A DNA stretch of 33,224 bases from Halopseudomonas sabulinigri. Lineage in GTDB: Bacteria; Pseudomonadota; Gammaproteobacteria; Pseudomonadales; Pseudomonadaceae. The DNA lies in contig DRHT01000033.1 in assembly GCA_011053055.1 (NCBI GenBank), positions 1-33,224 of the forward strand, in the 5' to 3' direction. Positions 26,019-33,199 of the stretch are shown one piece after another. Each line of letters starts with the position of its first letter. Position 1 is the stretch's first letter. The notes under the pieces were generated by a model, which was given only the letters and a program-made list of their open reading frames with translations, was not told the DNA's origin and searched no databases. A program made the position numbers and the translations under genes.

Positions 26019-27227
26019 CTAACCGGGAGTCTCGATCAACTTTACCCAGTGGGTGAAGACGTTCAAGCGGGCAGCAGCAAGTTTCAAGCAAACCAGCAGT
26101 GGTACTGCTATCAGCACCCCCACCACACCCCAGACCCAGCCCCAAGCAATCAACCACAACATCAGTATCAGCGGGTTAAGTCGCATATTGCGGCCTAGCA
26201 CCATTGGCGTGAAGAACTGAGCTTCAATCATATTGATACTGAAGTAGATCAGTACAGGCATCAGCGCTAACAACACCGGCCCATATTGCACCACCCCGGC
26301 CAGGCAGAGCACAGCCATGCCAATGATGGGCCCGACATAGGGCGCAAAGTTGAGCAGCCCAACCATTACACCCCAGAGCAGCGCGTCTTCGACGCCCATC
26401 GCCCAGAGCGCAAATCCCGTCACCACACCCAGCACTGCATTGATTGCGCTGACGGTCAGAATGTAACGCGACAGCTCGTGCTGCACGTCCGCCAACAACT
26501 CATTTGCTGCCTGCTTGTCACGCACCTGAGGAAATACCGTAATGAAGTTGGTATATAACAAAGGACCAAATACCAACATAAACATCACCAGGATCACGAA
26601 GGTGAGAAATTGGGCCAAAACCACAGGGGTAGCGCCCAATAACTGAACCATCAGCTCCACACTGCCCTGCATCACACGATCCGATACCGCGCTGTCGGGT
26701 ACGTTGACTGGAGGTGGGGCAGGCGCCTTTTCGGGCTTCTCTTCCTCTTCATCATCGCGGAACCAGCCAAACAGACGGAAACCTTCCTTCTCTTGAATTT
26801 CCAAGGTTCTCTGCGCAGGGGCAGGAGCCTGAACTTTAGAAGGAGAGAGCTTTTCGCTGAACTCATCCAGTTCATCGGTCAGCTGAGCAGATAACTCAGG
26901 AATACGCTTAGCCCATTTTTGCGCAGGCTCCGCGAGCTGCATACCCAACAGCGTAAAAGGCACGCCAATTAGCGCCAGCAGCATCAGCGCCGACAATACG
27001 CGAGGTATATGAAAACGCTTGAATACTCCGACCAAAGGGCTCAGCAGTAATGCAAAAAGCGCCGCAACTACCACGGGTAGCAACAGCGATTTGGCAAAGT
27101 ACAGGGTATAAAGTATCGCAAGCGACAATAGCCAATACAAAGCCATCTGTACCGGTGGTACCTGTTTGCGTGGCCCTGTGATTTCTTCTATTTCATTACT
27201 AGGAGCTTCCTGCTCCAGCTCACTCAT
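26019..27227 (-). CDS. AI-2E family transporter (PerM/YdiK-like)
   Basis: A 402-residue membrane protein of the AI-2E exporter family, with about eight hydrophobic segments. Early ones include LYWLLSLAILYTLYFAKSLL; the late motif GPIIGMAVLCLAGVVQYGP and the end region GVLIAVPLLVCLKLA are typical. Between the early and late membrane blocks lies an extended soluble insert (about residues 120-190) rich in Pro, Lys and Glu (DDEEEEKPEKAPAPPPVN). Some family members export autoinducer-2, others act as Na/H antiporters; the sequence does not tell which. ATG 27227 overlaps the stop of the preceding small gene by 4 bases (ATGA), so it is the last gene of the four-gene operon. Confidence 0.88.
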   Translation of the reverse strand: MSELEQEAPSNEIEEITGPRKQVPPVQMALYWLLSLAILYTLYFAKSLLLPVVVAALFALLLSPLVGVFKRFHIPRVLSALMLLALIGVPFTLLGMQLAEPAQKWAKRIPELSAQLTDELDEFSEKLSPSKVQAPAPAQRTLEIQEKEGFRLFGWFRDDEEEEKPEKAPAPPPVNVPDSAVSDRVMQGSVELMVQLLGATPVVLAQFLTFVILVMFMLVFGPLLYTNFITVFPQVRDKQAANELLADVQHELSRYILTVSAINAVLGVVTGFALWAMGVEDALLWGVMVGLLNFAPYVGPIIGMAVLCLAGVVQYGPVLLALMPVLIYFSINMIEAQFFTPMVLGRNMRLNPLILMLWLIAWGWVWGVVGVLIAVPLLVCLKLAAARLNVFTHWVKLIETPG

Positions 27228-27496
27228 CCCTGCTCTCCGAAACTTCGCCCGAGATTAAATGCGTTTTGCACCATAGGGAACAAACGCAACCCCGCCATCC
27301 CGAGAGTGTAAGTACGCCCGATACCCATGCGGCCAACCAAACCACCGGCCAAGGCTCCAGCTCCAACCAACCAAGCTGGATTCACCTGCCCCAAAGAAAG
27401 CTGAGTGTGCTGAGTCACCGCACTCATGACTTCAGCACGCAGTGACAACTTGCGATCCTGAACGTCAATTTTTTCAATCAGTTGTTGGCGTTTCAC
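27224..27496 (-). CDS. Small membrane-associated protein, YqjK-like
   Basis: A 90-residue protein with a charged start (KRQQLIEKIDVQDRKLSLRAEV) and a central glycine-rich hydrophobic stretch (AWLVGAGALAGGLVGRMG). By position after a YqjE-like gene it corresponds to YqjK of enterobacteria; similarity in sequence is limited to the general pattern. It starts with GTG at 27496, supported by AAGGAG 6 bases upstream, and overlaps the preceding gene by 23 bases. Function unknown. Confidence 0.7.
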   Translation of the reverse strand: MKRQQLIEKIDVQDRKLSLRAEVMSAVTQHTQLSLGQVNPAWLVGAGALAGGLVGRMGIGRTYTLGMAGLRLFPMVQNAFNLGRSFGEQG

Positions 27497-27962
27497 CTTT
27501 TGCTCCTTGCATTATGCGTTTGGCGTGAGCCTTGGTACGTCGAAAACCCAACTGACGCTTAAAGCGCATGGCTTGGCCGACCAAATAACCCAGTACCAAC
27601 AGCTGCAGTAGCGCAAAAGTGGCCAATCCAACAGTGACAGAACCGCTGTAATCGTACGCCAGCCAACTCACCAATACGCTCAGCGAGACCCAGCTGAGAA
27701 ACAACATCGGCACAATTGCCAGCCCAACCACTGCCAGACGCCGGGCATCGCCCAGCGTCAGCTGCAACTCCAGCCTGAACAGGTTAGCAAGCTCCGCACC
27801 AGCCACCAGTGTCTGGCGGAACCAAGCACTCAACTGCTCAATCAGTTCCGTCGGCAGAACGCCTTCAATACCTGCGTTCTCACCGGCGGCACCGGCTTGC
27901 TCTTGCTGTTCAGGTTGTTCTGGCTGCTCGCGGTGCTTCTCAGCGGCAGACCCTTCGCTCAT
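27474..27962 (-). CDS. YqjE/phage-holin-superfamily membrane protein
   Basis: A 162-residue protein. An N-terminal Gln/Glu-rich region (residues 1-35) is followed by an amphipathic helix (SAWFRQTLVAGAELANLFRLE) and two strong membrane segments (about residues 75-100 and 107-130). The TLGDARRLAVVG segment and the two-helix hairpin fit the YqjE/holin superfamily III group. Despite the name there is no phage context. ATG 27962 overlaps the stop of the ElaB/YqjD-like gene in ATGA. Its role is likely membrane stress or shape related, by analogy with yqjDEK only. Confidence 0.8.
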   Translation of the reverse strand: MSEGSAAEKHREQPEQPEQQEQAGAAGENAGIEGVLPTELIEQLSAWFRQTLVAGAELANLFRLELQLTLGDARRLAVVGLAIVPMLFLSWVSLSVLVSWLAYDYSGSVTVGLATFALLQLLVLGYLVGQAMRFKRQLGFRRTKAHAKRIMQGAKGETPTTD

Positions 27963-28267
27963 TTGCGCGAGAATATTTGAGAAACAAGAAAACCGGCAGC
28001 GAAGGCGATGCCCATAGTAGCCAGCGGCTTCTCGCGCATGTAGGAGCTGGCTTGAGCACCGAGCATCTCAGCCTTTTCACGGCCCTTAAGCATTTGCTCT
28101 GCGGCATCGTGTTTCAGATCAACACCAGCTGCTTCCGCCGCCAGCTTGAAATGTCCCTTGGCTTCCATCAGCTTTTCATAGGCATCGGATACGGCTGCCT
28201 TGCTAGCTGCCAATTCCTTATCCTTGCTGTTTGTAGACGCTGTAGTTGCTGTGTTTGCAGTCGCCAT
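27959..28267 (-). CDS. ElaB/YqjD/DUF883 family membrane-anchored protein
   Basis: A 102-residue protein with a Thr/Ala/Asn-rich start, a helical middle (SDAYEKLMEAKGHFKLAAEA) and a C-terminal membrane segment (about residues 82-98) ending FSRK. The pattern REKPLATMGIAFAAGFLVS is the family hallmark. In E. coli YqjD and ElaB are inner-membrane proteins that bind ribosomes in stationary phase. AAGGAG lies 7 bases before ATG 28267. It is the first gene of a four-gene overlapping operon (this gene, YqjE-like, YqjK-like, AI-2E). Confidence 0.85.
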   Translation of the reverse strand: MATANTATTASTNSKDKELAASKAAVSDAYEKLMEAKGHFKLAAEAAGVDLKHDAAEQMLKGREKAEMLGAQASSYMREKPLATMGIAFAAGFLVSQIFSRK

Positions 28268-28623
28268 TGTCGTTCTCCTTGATCATCCAAACCAGAATTG
28301 GGTAGCCCCATAGAGCTATCCGTTAATACTCGTTCCCAGCCTAATACAGGCTTGGCTTCCACGCCATTCGAGCAAAGCTGTCAGCCATGCATCTCATTTA
28401 TCGCTCGCCATTCTCAGGGGCGAACTTCGCGCGAGAGCCTTTACCTGCTGTCGATTAAAAATCAACCTAAGGGTGGAATACATGCAGCGGCGTCGCGCTG
28501 TGCCAAACTGTTGGCAGCCTACGTCAGTACGCCACTAAATATACGACCGAATAGCAGCGGGCGAGTTCAGCGTAATTTCTCACTCGTGCAATTTGGCACA
28601 CTCCATAACCTCAGGAATCAAGC
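28268..28623. other. Gene-free divergent upstream region
   Basis: These 356 bases lie between the divergent DUF883 operon and the saccharopine-dehydrogenase-like gene, so they must hold promoters for both. I see no convincing -35/-10 pair, no tRNA and no repeat. A plus-strand frame across most of it (from 28298) has unlikely composition, no ribosome binding site, and runs into the next gene. Confidence 0.5.
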
Positions 28624-29802
28624 ATGAAAACTGCCACCGAGTTCGACATCATCGTATACGGCGCCACTGGCTACACTGGGCGCTTGGTCGCCGAATACCT
28701 AAGCCAAGAATACGCCAACGACGGCAAGTTGCGCTGGGCCATGGCCGGCCGCAGCCAAGCCAAACTGGAAGCCGTGCGTGATGAAATTGGCGCGCCCGCT
28801 GACACCCCATTGGTGGTGGCCGATACAGAAGACACCGCCAGCTTGAAAGCGATGGCCGACCGCACCAAGGTTATCCTGACTACCGTTGGACCATACCAGC
28901 TGTACGGCTCTGAACTGGTAGGTGTATGTGCCGCTACGGGTACCGACTACGTTGATCTCTGCGGCGAGCCCGCATGGATGCGCCAGATGATTGATGCCCA
29001 CGGCGAGGCGGCAAAACAAAGTGGTGCGCGTATCGTGTTCTCTTGCGGCTTTGACTCAATCCCCTTCGATCTTGGTGTGTACTTTCTGCAGCAAGCCGCA
29101 CGCAAACAGCTGGGTAAATCGCTACCGCGTGTTAAAGGCCGTGTACGCAAGATGAAAGGGACTTTCTCCGGCGGCACCGCAGCCAGCCTGAAAGCCACTC
29201 TGATTGCCGCCAAGCAGAACCCTGAAATTTATCAGCTGCTCGGCAACCACTTCGCCCTGACACCCGGATTCACCGGCCCTGCGCAGCCACCGGCAGCCAA
29301 GCCTGAATTTGACGAGTCGCTCGGTAGCTGGGCTGCGCCTTTCATCATGGCTGCAATCAACACCCGCAACGTACATCGCTCCAACGCGCTGCTGGGTCAC
29401 GCCTATGGCGAAGACTTTGTATACGACGAAATGCTGCTGACCGGTCCCGGCGAGCAGGGTGAACAGATTGCCAATGCGGTTGCGGGAGACAAGTCGCTGT
29501 CCGGCGATTCAGCGCCAAAGCCGGGCGAAGGCCCAACCAAGGAAGAACGCGAAAACGGCTTCTACGATGTATTGTTCATTGGTGAGGACGGCGAAGGCAA
29601 ATCCTTGATGGCCAGCGTTTCCGGCAAGCGCGATCCGGGTTACGGCTCCACCTCCCGTATGATTGCTGAAAGCGCCATCTGTCTGGTGCGCGATGCGACC
29701 GACACCGCTGGCGGCATCTGGACCACCGCACCCGCCATGGGAGAGAAGCTGATCAAGCGCCTGCAGGAGCACGCCGGCCTGACTTTCAAGCTGGAATCTT
29801 GA
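28624..29802 (+). CDS. Saccharopine dehydrogenase-like / trans-acting enoyl reductase family protein
   Basis: A 392-residue NAD(P)-binding protein. The N-terminal Rossmann motif is VYGATGYTGRLVAEYLS (GxxGxxG). Conserved pieces are LTTVGPYQLYGSELV, YVDLCGEPAWMRQMID and VFSCGFDSIPFDLGVYFLQ, shared with mycobacterial trans-acting enoyl reductases and saccharopine-dehydrogenase-like oxidoreductases. In mycobacteria such a protein works with polyketide synthases; no such genes are nearby, so the substrate is unknown. Lysine metabolism is not implied. CAGGA precedes ATG 28624. A convergent stem-loop follows. Confidence 0.85.
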   Translation: MKTATEFDIIVYGATGYTGRLVAEYLSQEYANDGKLRWAMAGRSQAKLEAVRDEIGAPADTPLVVADTEDTASLKAMADRTKVILTTVGPYQLYGSELVGVCAATGTDYVDLCGEPAWMRQMIDAHGEAAKQSGARIVFSCGFDSIPFDLGVYFLQQAARKQLGKSLPRVKGRVRKMKGTFSGGTAASLKATLIAAKQNPEIYQLLGNHFALTPGFTGPAQPPAAKPEFDESLGSWAAPFIMAAINTRNVHRSNALLGHAYGEDFVYDEMLLTGPGEQGEQIANAVAGDKSLSGDSAPKPGEGPTKEERENGFYDVLFIGEDGEGKSLMASVSGKRDPGYGSTSRMIAESAICLVRDATDTAGGIWTTAPAMGEKLIKRLQEHAGLTFKLES

Positions 29803-29815
29803 TTCATTAAAGGTG

Positions 29816-29836
29816 CGGGCACCATCAAGGTGCCCG
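29816..29836. terminator. Stem-loop between convergent genes
   Basis: CGGGCACC (29816-29823) pairs with GGTGCCCG (29829-29836) across ATCAA, between the ends of the reductase gene and rlmJ. T-runs are weak on both sides. Confidence 0.55.
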
Positions 29837-29847
29837 TACTTACAACT

Positions 29848-30690
29848 TCAGGGCTCGCCCGCCAACCAATCCAGCCGATAACTCCCCTCCCCCGACTGCG
29901 CCAGCGTGCGCGCCAGCCAGGGCAGAACCTGCTCTAATTCTTCCCAGATTGGCCAAGGCGGATTGACCAGAATCAGCCCTGACCCATTTAACCCCATCTG
30001 GTTATCAACCGGCCGAATATTCAACTCTATTCTCAGCGCCTTGGGCAAACCAGCATCGGCAATCTGCTGATAGAAATCGCGCAGCAGGCGCTGATCCTTG
30101 ATCGGATACCAAATAGCGACCACCGTTTGCCGCATACGCTGAATAGCGATCTGCACTGTTTCAACGCAGCGTCGCAATTCATCTGCCTGTTCGTACGGAG
30201 GGTCAAGTAACCAGAGCGCACGCTTCTCCGCAACCGGCAGAAAAGCCTTAGGCAGCTGATAACCGTCACGCTCATGCACCGCTACCTGCTCTTGGTCGGC
30301 GAAGTGCTGCTTAAGCGTGTCTGCGTCTGCCGGGTGTAGCTCACTGAGAATCATCCGGTCTTGCGGGCGCAATAAGTCGTCGACAAACTGCGGCGAGCCC
30401 GGATAGTAACGTAGCTCGTCCGACACATTGTGCGCCGCCACCGCAGCGCGAAAATCGTTCAGCCATAGAGGCAGATCATCGCGCTCCCAGAGTCGGCCAA
30501 TACCATCCTGATACTCGCCAGTCTTACCGGCGGTCTCACCGTGCAGATCGTAAAACGCTGTACCTGCATGACTGTCGAGATAGCACAGTGGCGTGTCTTT
30601 GCGTTGCATAAGCTCAAGCAGTCGGCGCAGGAGCGCGTGCTTGAGGACATCGGCGTGGTTGCCGGCGTGGTAGCTGTGACGGTAATTCAT
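29848..30690 (-). CDS. rlmJ: 23S rRNA (adenine2030-N6)-methyltransferase
   Basis: A 280-residue AdoMet-dependent methyltransferase that modifies A2030 of 23S rRNA. The start MNYRHSYHAGNHADVLKH is the RlmJ hallmark, followed by YLDSHAGTAFYDL (AdoMet-binding region) and the catalytic DPPYEQ in LWLLDPPYEQADE. The C-terminal LNGSGLILVNPPWPIWEELE is also typical. ATG 30690 is chosen because it opens the family consensus; the frame extends 34 codons upstream with unrelated sequence. The length equals E. coli RlmJ. It is the last ordinary chromosomal gene before the mobile-element remnants. Confidence 0.95.
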   Translation of the reverse strand: MNYRHSYHAGNHADVLKHALLRRLLELMQRKDTPLCYLDSHAGTAFYDLHGETAGKTGEYQDGIGRLWERDDLPLWLNDFRAAVAAHNVSDELRYYPGSPQFVDDLLRPQDRMILSELHPADADTLKQHFADQEQVAVHERDGYQLPKAFLPVAEKRALWLLDPPYEQADELRRCVETVQIAIQRMRQTVVAIWYPIKDQRLLRDFYQQIADAGLPKALRIELNIRPVDNQMGLNGSGLILVNPPWPIWEELEQVLPWLARTLAQSGEGSYRLDWLAGEP

Positions 30691-30822
30691 TTGTGGCTCG
30701 TGCATTGGCTGTGCGTGTGGCGAGCATTCTAGCAGGCTGCCGGTGACTTGGGCGGATGGCAGAAAACCAGAAAGCATTGCAATGATATGCACTCACATTC
30801 AGAGCCTAACGCTCATTACTAA

Positions 30823-30945
30823 TCAGGGAAATATTGGTGCGAAATCATATCCGGAGCGACGCAGCAATTCCTTTCGGTAGAAACGCTGTACACCACATAC
30901 CATGGGTGGCTGGCTGCAGCAGCGGCTCAGGCGTCTTTTGGGCAT
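30823..30945 (-). pseudogene. 5' stub of a RAYT (REP-associated tyrosine transposase) gene
   Basis: On the minus strand ATG 30945 opens a 40-codon frame (begins MPKRRLSRCC, ends APIFP). The bases around this ATG (30939-30971) nearly repeat those around the start of the RAYT gene at the right edge (33193-33224): 14 identical bases TGGGCATCTACAAC, then a similar stretch ending AATCTG. The peptide shares VQR, a downstream R and DF with the RAYT start VQRGHNRQVVFARADDF if the amber there is read as Gln. I read it as a decayed 5' fragment of a related copy. The protein similarity is weak; the DNA repeat is direct. Confidence 0.6.
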
Positions 30946-30959
30946 CTACAACCCCCTGT

Positions 30960-30981
30960 AAAATGAATCTGTCCCCTTTTT
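30960..30981 (+). repeat. Element-end motif copy A (AAAATGAATCTGTCCCC then T-run)
   Basis: This copy sits just upstream of the RAYT stub start and immediately before the IS4 remnant. The other copies are at 32474-32511 (inverted) and 33213-33224 (cut by the window edge). Confidence 0.75.
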
Positions 30982-30983
30982 CT

Positions 30984-31379
30984 CTGGGCATGGACGTACT
31001 GCGCTGCAAAACACCCGACATGGTTACGAAAGAAATTCTGATGTATCTCATTGCTTACAACGCGATCAGGCTGCTGATGAACAATGCGGGCAAGTCAGCC
31101 AATGTGGCTAGGCGTCAAATCAGTTTCAAAGCGAGCGTTCAAGCTCTGAGGCAGTGGGAGCCAGCTCTGAGCCGGCAGGATGTAAACAGCAAAGAAAGGC
31201 GTCGCTTAATGGCTGCGCTGTATGAGGCGATTATCGGGAATCTCCTGATAGAACGACCTGGACGACAAGAGCCCCGGTATGTAAAACGAAGGCCAAAGCC
31301 ATATGGCTTATTGACGACGCATAGGCATGAAATGATCGAGGTACCCCATCGCAATCGCTATCGTGCAAAAGCAGCTTAA
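30984..31379 (+). pseudogene. IS4-family transposase, C-terminal remnant
   Basis: These 131 codons match the end of IS4-type transposases: GMDVLRCKTPDMVTKEILM, AYNAIRLLM, QISFKASVQALRQWEP, GNLLIERPGRQEPRYVKRRP and the tail MIEVPHRNRYRAKAA. A complete transposase would be about 430-450 residues, so two thirds, including the DDE catalytic residues, are gone. The homology starts abruptly at about 30984, right after element-end motif A. The open frame running further upstream to 30834 is chance. After the stop, CTTAGTGCCATTCTCATC looks like the usual IS end sequence. Not functional. Confidence 0.85.
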
Positions 31380-31497
31380 CTTAGTGCCATTCTCATCTGA
31401 TCCCATTTTCCCTTGAGCACGGCATCACGGCTTACTCTTTACCTTGGCGGTCACGGCTGGCGCCCTCCCTGCGTTGGACGTGTAACGAGACGGACGA
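31380..31497. other. Probable IS4 right-end remnant and spacer
   Basis: The first 30 or so bases (ACTTAGTGCCATTCTCATCT) resemble the sequence after the transposase stop in IS4-type elements. The rest shows no gene, and no target-site duplication can be paired because the left end is missing. Confidence 0.4.
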
Positions 31498-32310
31498 CTA
31501 CCAAGAGTCATAAGGGATGCCATGCGTTTTGATATATCTGTTCATTGGCTCGGGGTCGTAGTCTTTGAGGGTTTGGCTGGAGTTTTCCGTTAATTCTTTC
31601 CTGGCAATCGGTAACCCTTGTTTCATCGCAATCTCAATTGCAGGCAAACAAATGCCGCTAACCCAGGCTTTTACTTTCCCACCGGGCGCAAGCGCCACTG
31701 TAATGATATTTCTTTTACTCGACACAGGTTTTTCGTTGCGCATACATGACGTTTCAACTTCACGTGTCAGGTGTCTGAATGTGCTAAAGCCAAAAACATT
31801 GACAGTTCGATATGCTTTGTTTTCGGGCAATGAAATCCACTCTACTGTCAGTTTTGTTAGTGGCTCGGGGAACCCAATGTACTTTGGAAAGCTGGGTGCT
31901 TTCTGCAAGGAAGCGGGAGGCGTCCAGCCATTTGCGAGCTGGCCGGGCGTACGAGTTTCTATCAGGGTAGATCCAGAATCTCTTGCCGTTGTGCTGCCGT
32001 ACACTCTTTCTACCAGAAGTATATGGGCGTCCATGTAGTTTGGTGTTTTAAGGTCGAGGTAGGCTACATCCTCAGGCCAGCTGGCTGCTCTGCCGAGCGG
32101 GTCGAAACAGTTGACCATGGTGCTGCACGCTATGGCTTCGCAGCCACTGAGCAATCCCAGGCTTGCCAGGGCAAAGAGCTTGGCCAGGCGTACCAGTACC
32201 GCGCAGGGTGTGCTGAGCGTTTCGTTGACGGTGAAGGCAAGCACCTTGAAACCGTGCTGCGTGCCCTCGATGTGCAGATTGAAACGGGATTCGCTGGCCG
32301 GGTTGAACAT
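31498..32310 (-). CDS. DUF2931-type lipoprotein with a VgrG-like N-terminal segment (chimera)
   Basis: A 270-residue frame made of two unlike parts. Residues 1-42 (MFNPASESRFNLHIEGTQHG, then FKVLAFTVNETLSTPCAV) follow the N-terminal pattern of type VI secretion VgrG spike proteins. From about residue 43 comes a lipoprotein signal: basic residue, hydrophobic core and lipobox LSGC with Cys57. The rest (58-270) matches DUF2931: FPEPLTKLTVEWISLPENKAY and VKAWVSGICLPAIEI. DUF2931 lipoproteins often lie beside vgrG genes and are thought to be immunity proteins. No ATG exists near the lipoprotein part; GTG at codon 23 is possible but lacks a ribosome binding site. ATG 32310 has AGGA about 8 bases upstream. 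Whether the product is still exported is doubtful. Confidence 0.7.
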   Translation of the reverse strand: MFNPASESRFNLHIEGTQHGFKVLAFTVNETLSTPCAVLVRLAKLFALASLGLLSGCEAIACSTMVNCFDPLGRAASWPEDVAYLDLKTPNYMDAHILLVERVYGSTTARDSGSTLIETRTPGQLANGWTPPASLQKAPSFPKYIGFPEPLTKLTVEWISLPENKAYRTVNVFGFSTFRHLTREVETSCMRNEKPVSSKRNIITVALAPGGKVKAWVSGICLPAIEIAMKQGLPIARKELTENSSQTLKDYDPEPMNRYIKTHGIPYDSW

Positions 32311-32420
32311 GCCTGATTCCTTGTCCTGTGGTCGTCCCTGTCAGCGTCGTGTATTAGCGGCGAGATGAGCAGCGGTATTTTCGCACAAGGGGCAAGCCAT
32401 AGCTGTGAGCCAGTCAGCAA

Positions 32421-32441
32421 AGAGGGCTCAAAGCGCCCTCT
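32421..32441. terminator. Stem-loop upstream of the chimera gene
   Basis: AGAGGGC (32421-32427) pairs with GCCCTCT (32435-32441) across a 7-base loop. A second stem GCCACT/AGTGGC follows at 32447-32463. On the minus strand the first stem is followed by TTTG only, so termination is possible for transcripts from the RAYT gene but not certain. Confidence 0.45.
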
Positions 32442-32473
32442 GATTAGCCACTTATGCAGTGGCCGGTTTGAAG

Positions 32474-32511
32474 AAAAAAGGGGACAGAAAAAAGGGGACA
32501 GATTTATTTTT
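32474..32511 (-). repeat. Element-end motif copy B, doubled
   Basis: On the plus strand AAAAAAGGGGACAG occurs twice in tandem (32474-32487 and 32488-32501), then ATTTATTTTT. On the minus strand this reads AAAAATAAATCTGTCCCC, and the RAYT stop codon TAA lies inside it. Confidence 0.8.
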
Positions 32512-33199
32512 CGCACTTCCTCGGCCTGCCTTGACCTCTCATCTCGAGCCGAGCGCCAGTAATTTTCTCTATTTCATCGACGAATCGAACCCCTCCGGTC
32601 AACTGGCATCGGTTTACAGCTTCACGAATTACCCGTAATTCGATATCTGGAATACCGGCATTCACAAACTGCTCATATTGCTCTTGCCGACCAGACTCTG
32701 TCAGTGCCAGAGATTCATAACAGAGGTGAGCATCCAGCAGTTCAATGGTGGGCGACGACTGCATCCTGTGCTGGAAGCTGGACCAAGGGTAATCGGTTGC
32801 CCGCGCCACCACTCTTGCCCTGACGGGGTTAAGCTCTATGTAACGGCACCAAGCCAGTAAATACGCTTCGGTATCAACGATGCTGGACTTGTAACGCCCT
32901 TCCCATAATGTACCAGTGCGTTCTTCCAGGCGATTGCGGTAGCGGGTAGCTCTTGCGGCCAATGCTTTCATGAACTGGCCAAGGCCAAATGCGCTCTCCG
33001 GGCAGACCAATAGATGAACATGATTGGTCATCAGGCACCATGCATAGAGCTTGATACCAAATTGCACTTTTAGCCCTCTGATGTCCGTCAGGTAGCGCTG
33101 GAAATCATCGGCGCGAGCAAATACAACCTGACGGTTATGGCCTCGCTACACAATGTGGTGTGGATAGTTAGGCAATAACACTCGCCCGATCCTGGGCAT
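32504..33199 (-). pseudogene. RAYT (Y1/IS200-like tyrosine transposase) interrupted by one amber codon
   Basis: The gene begins at ATG 33199, with AAGGAG 6 bases upstream, and encodes MPRIGRVLLPNYPHHIV followed by TAG at 33148-33146, then RGHNRQVVFARADDFQRYL and on to the end, 231 codons in all. The family reads HHIVQRGHN here, so a single C-to-T change (CAG to TAG) explains the stop. The HUH motif is present in CLMTNHVHLLV, and a candidate catalytic Tyr lies in EAYLLAWCRYIELNPVRA. Everything else is intact, so inactivation looks recent. Translation could restart at GTG 33067, but that product loses the first 44 residues. The stop codon overlaps motif copy B. Confidence 0.85.

Noticed and set aside
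27474-27962. Prophage holin
   Set aside because: The YqjE-type protein belongs to a holin-named superfamily, but it sits in a chromosomal yqj-like operon with no lysis or phage genes around it.
28298-28627. 109-codon plus-strand frame in the gap before the saccharopine-dehydrogenase-like gene
   Set aside because: No ribosome binding site, atypical composition, and it overlaps the start of the next gene in another frame.
30834-30983. 5' extension of the IS4 remnant frame
   Set aside because: The translated sequence does not resemble transposase and covers the antisense of the RAYT stub and motif A; it is open by chance.
31565-32038. 157-codon plus-strand frame opposite the DUF2931 gene
   Set aside because: The minus-strand frame has a lipobox and DUF2931 motifs; this one has none.
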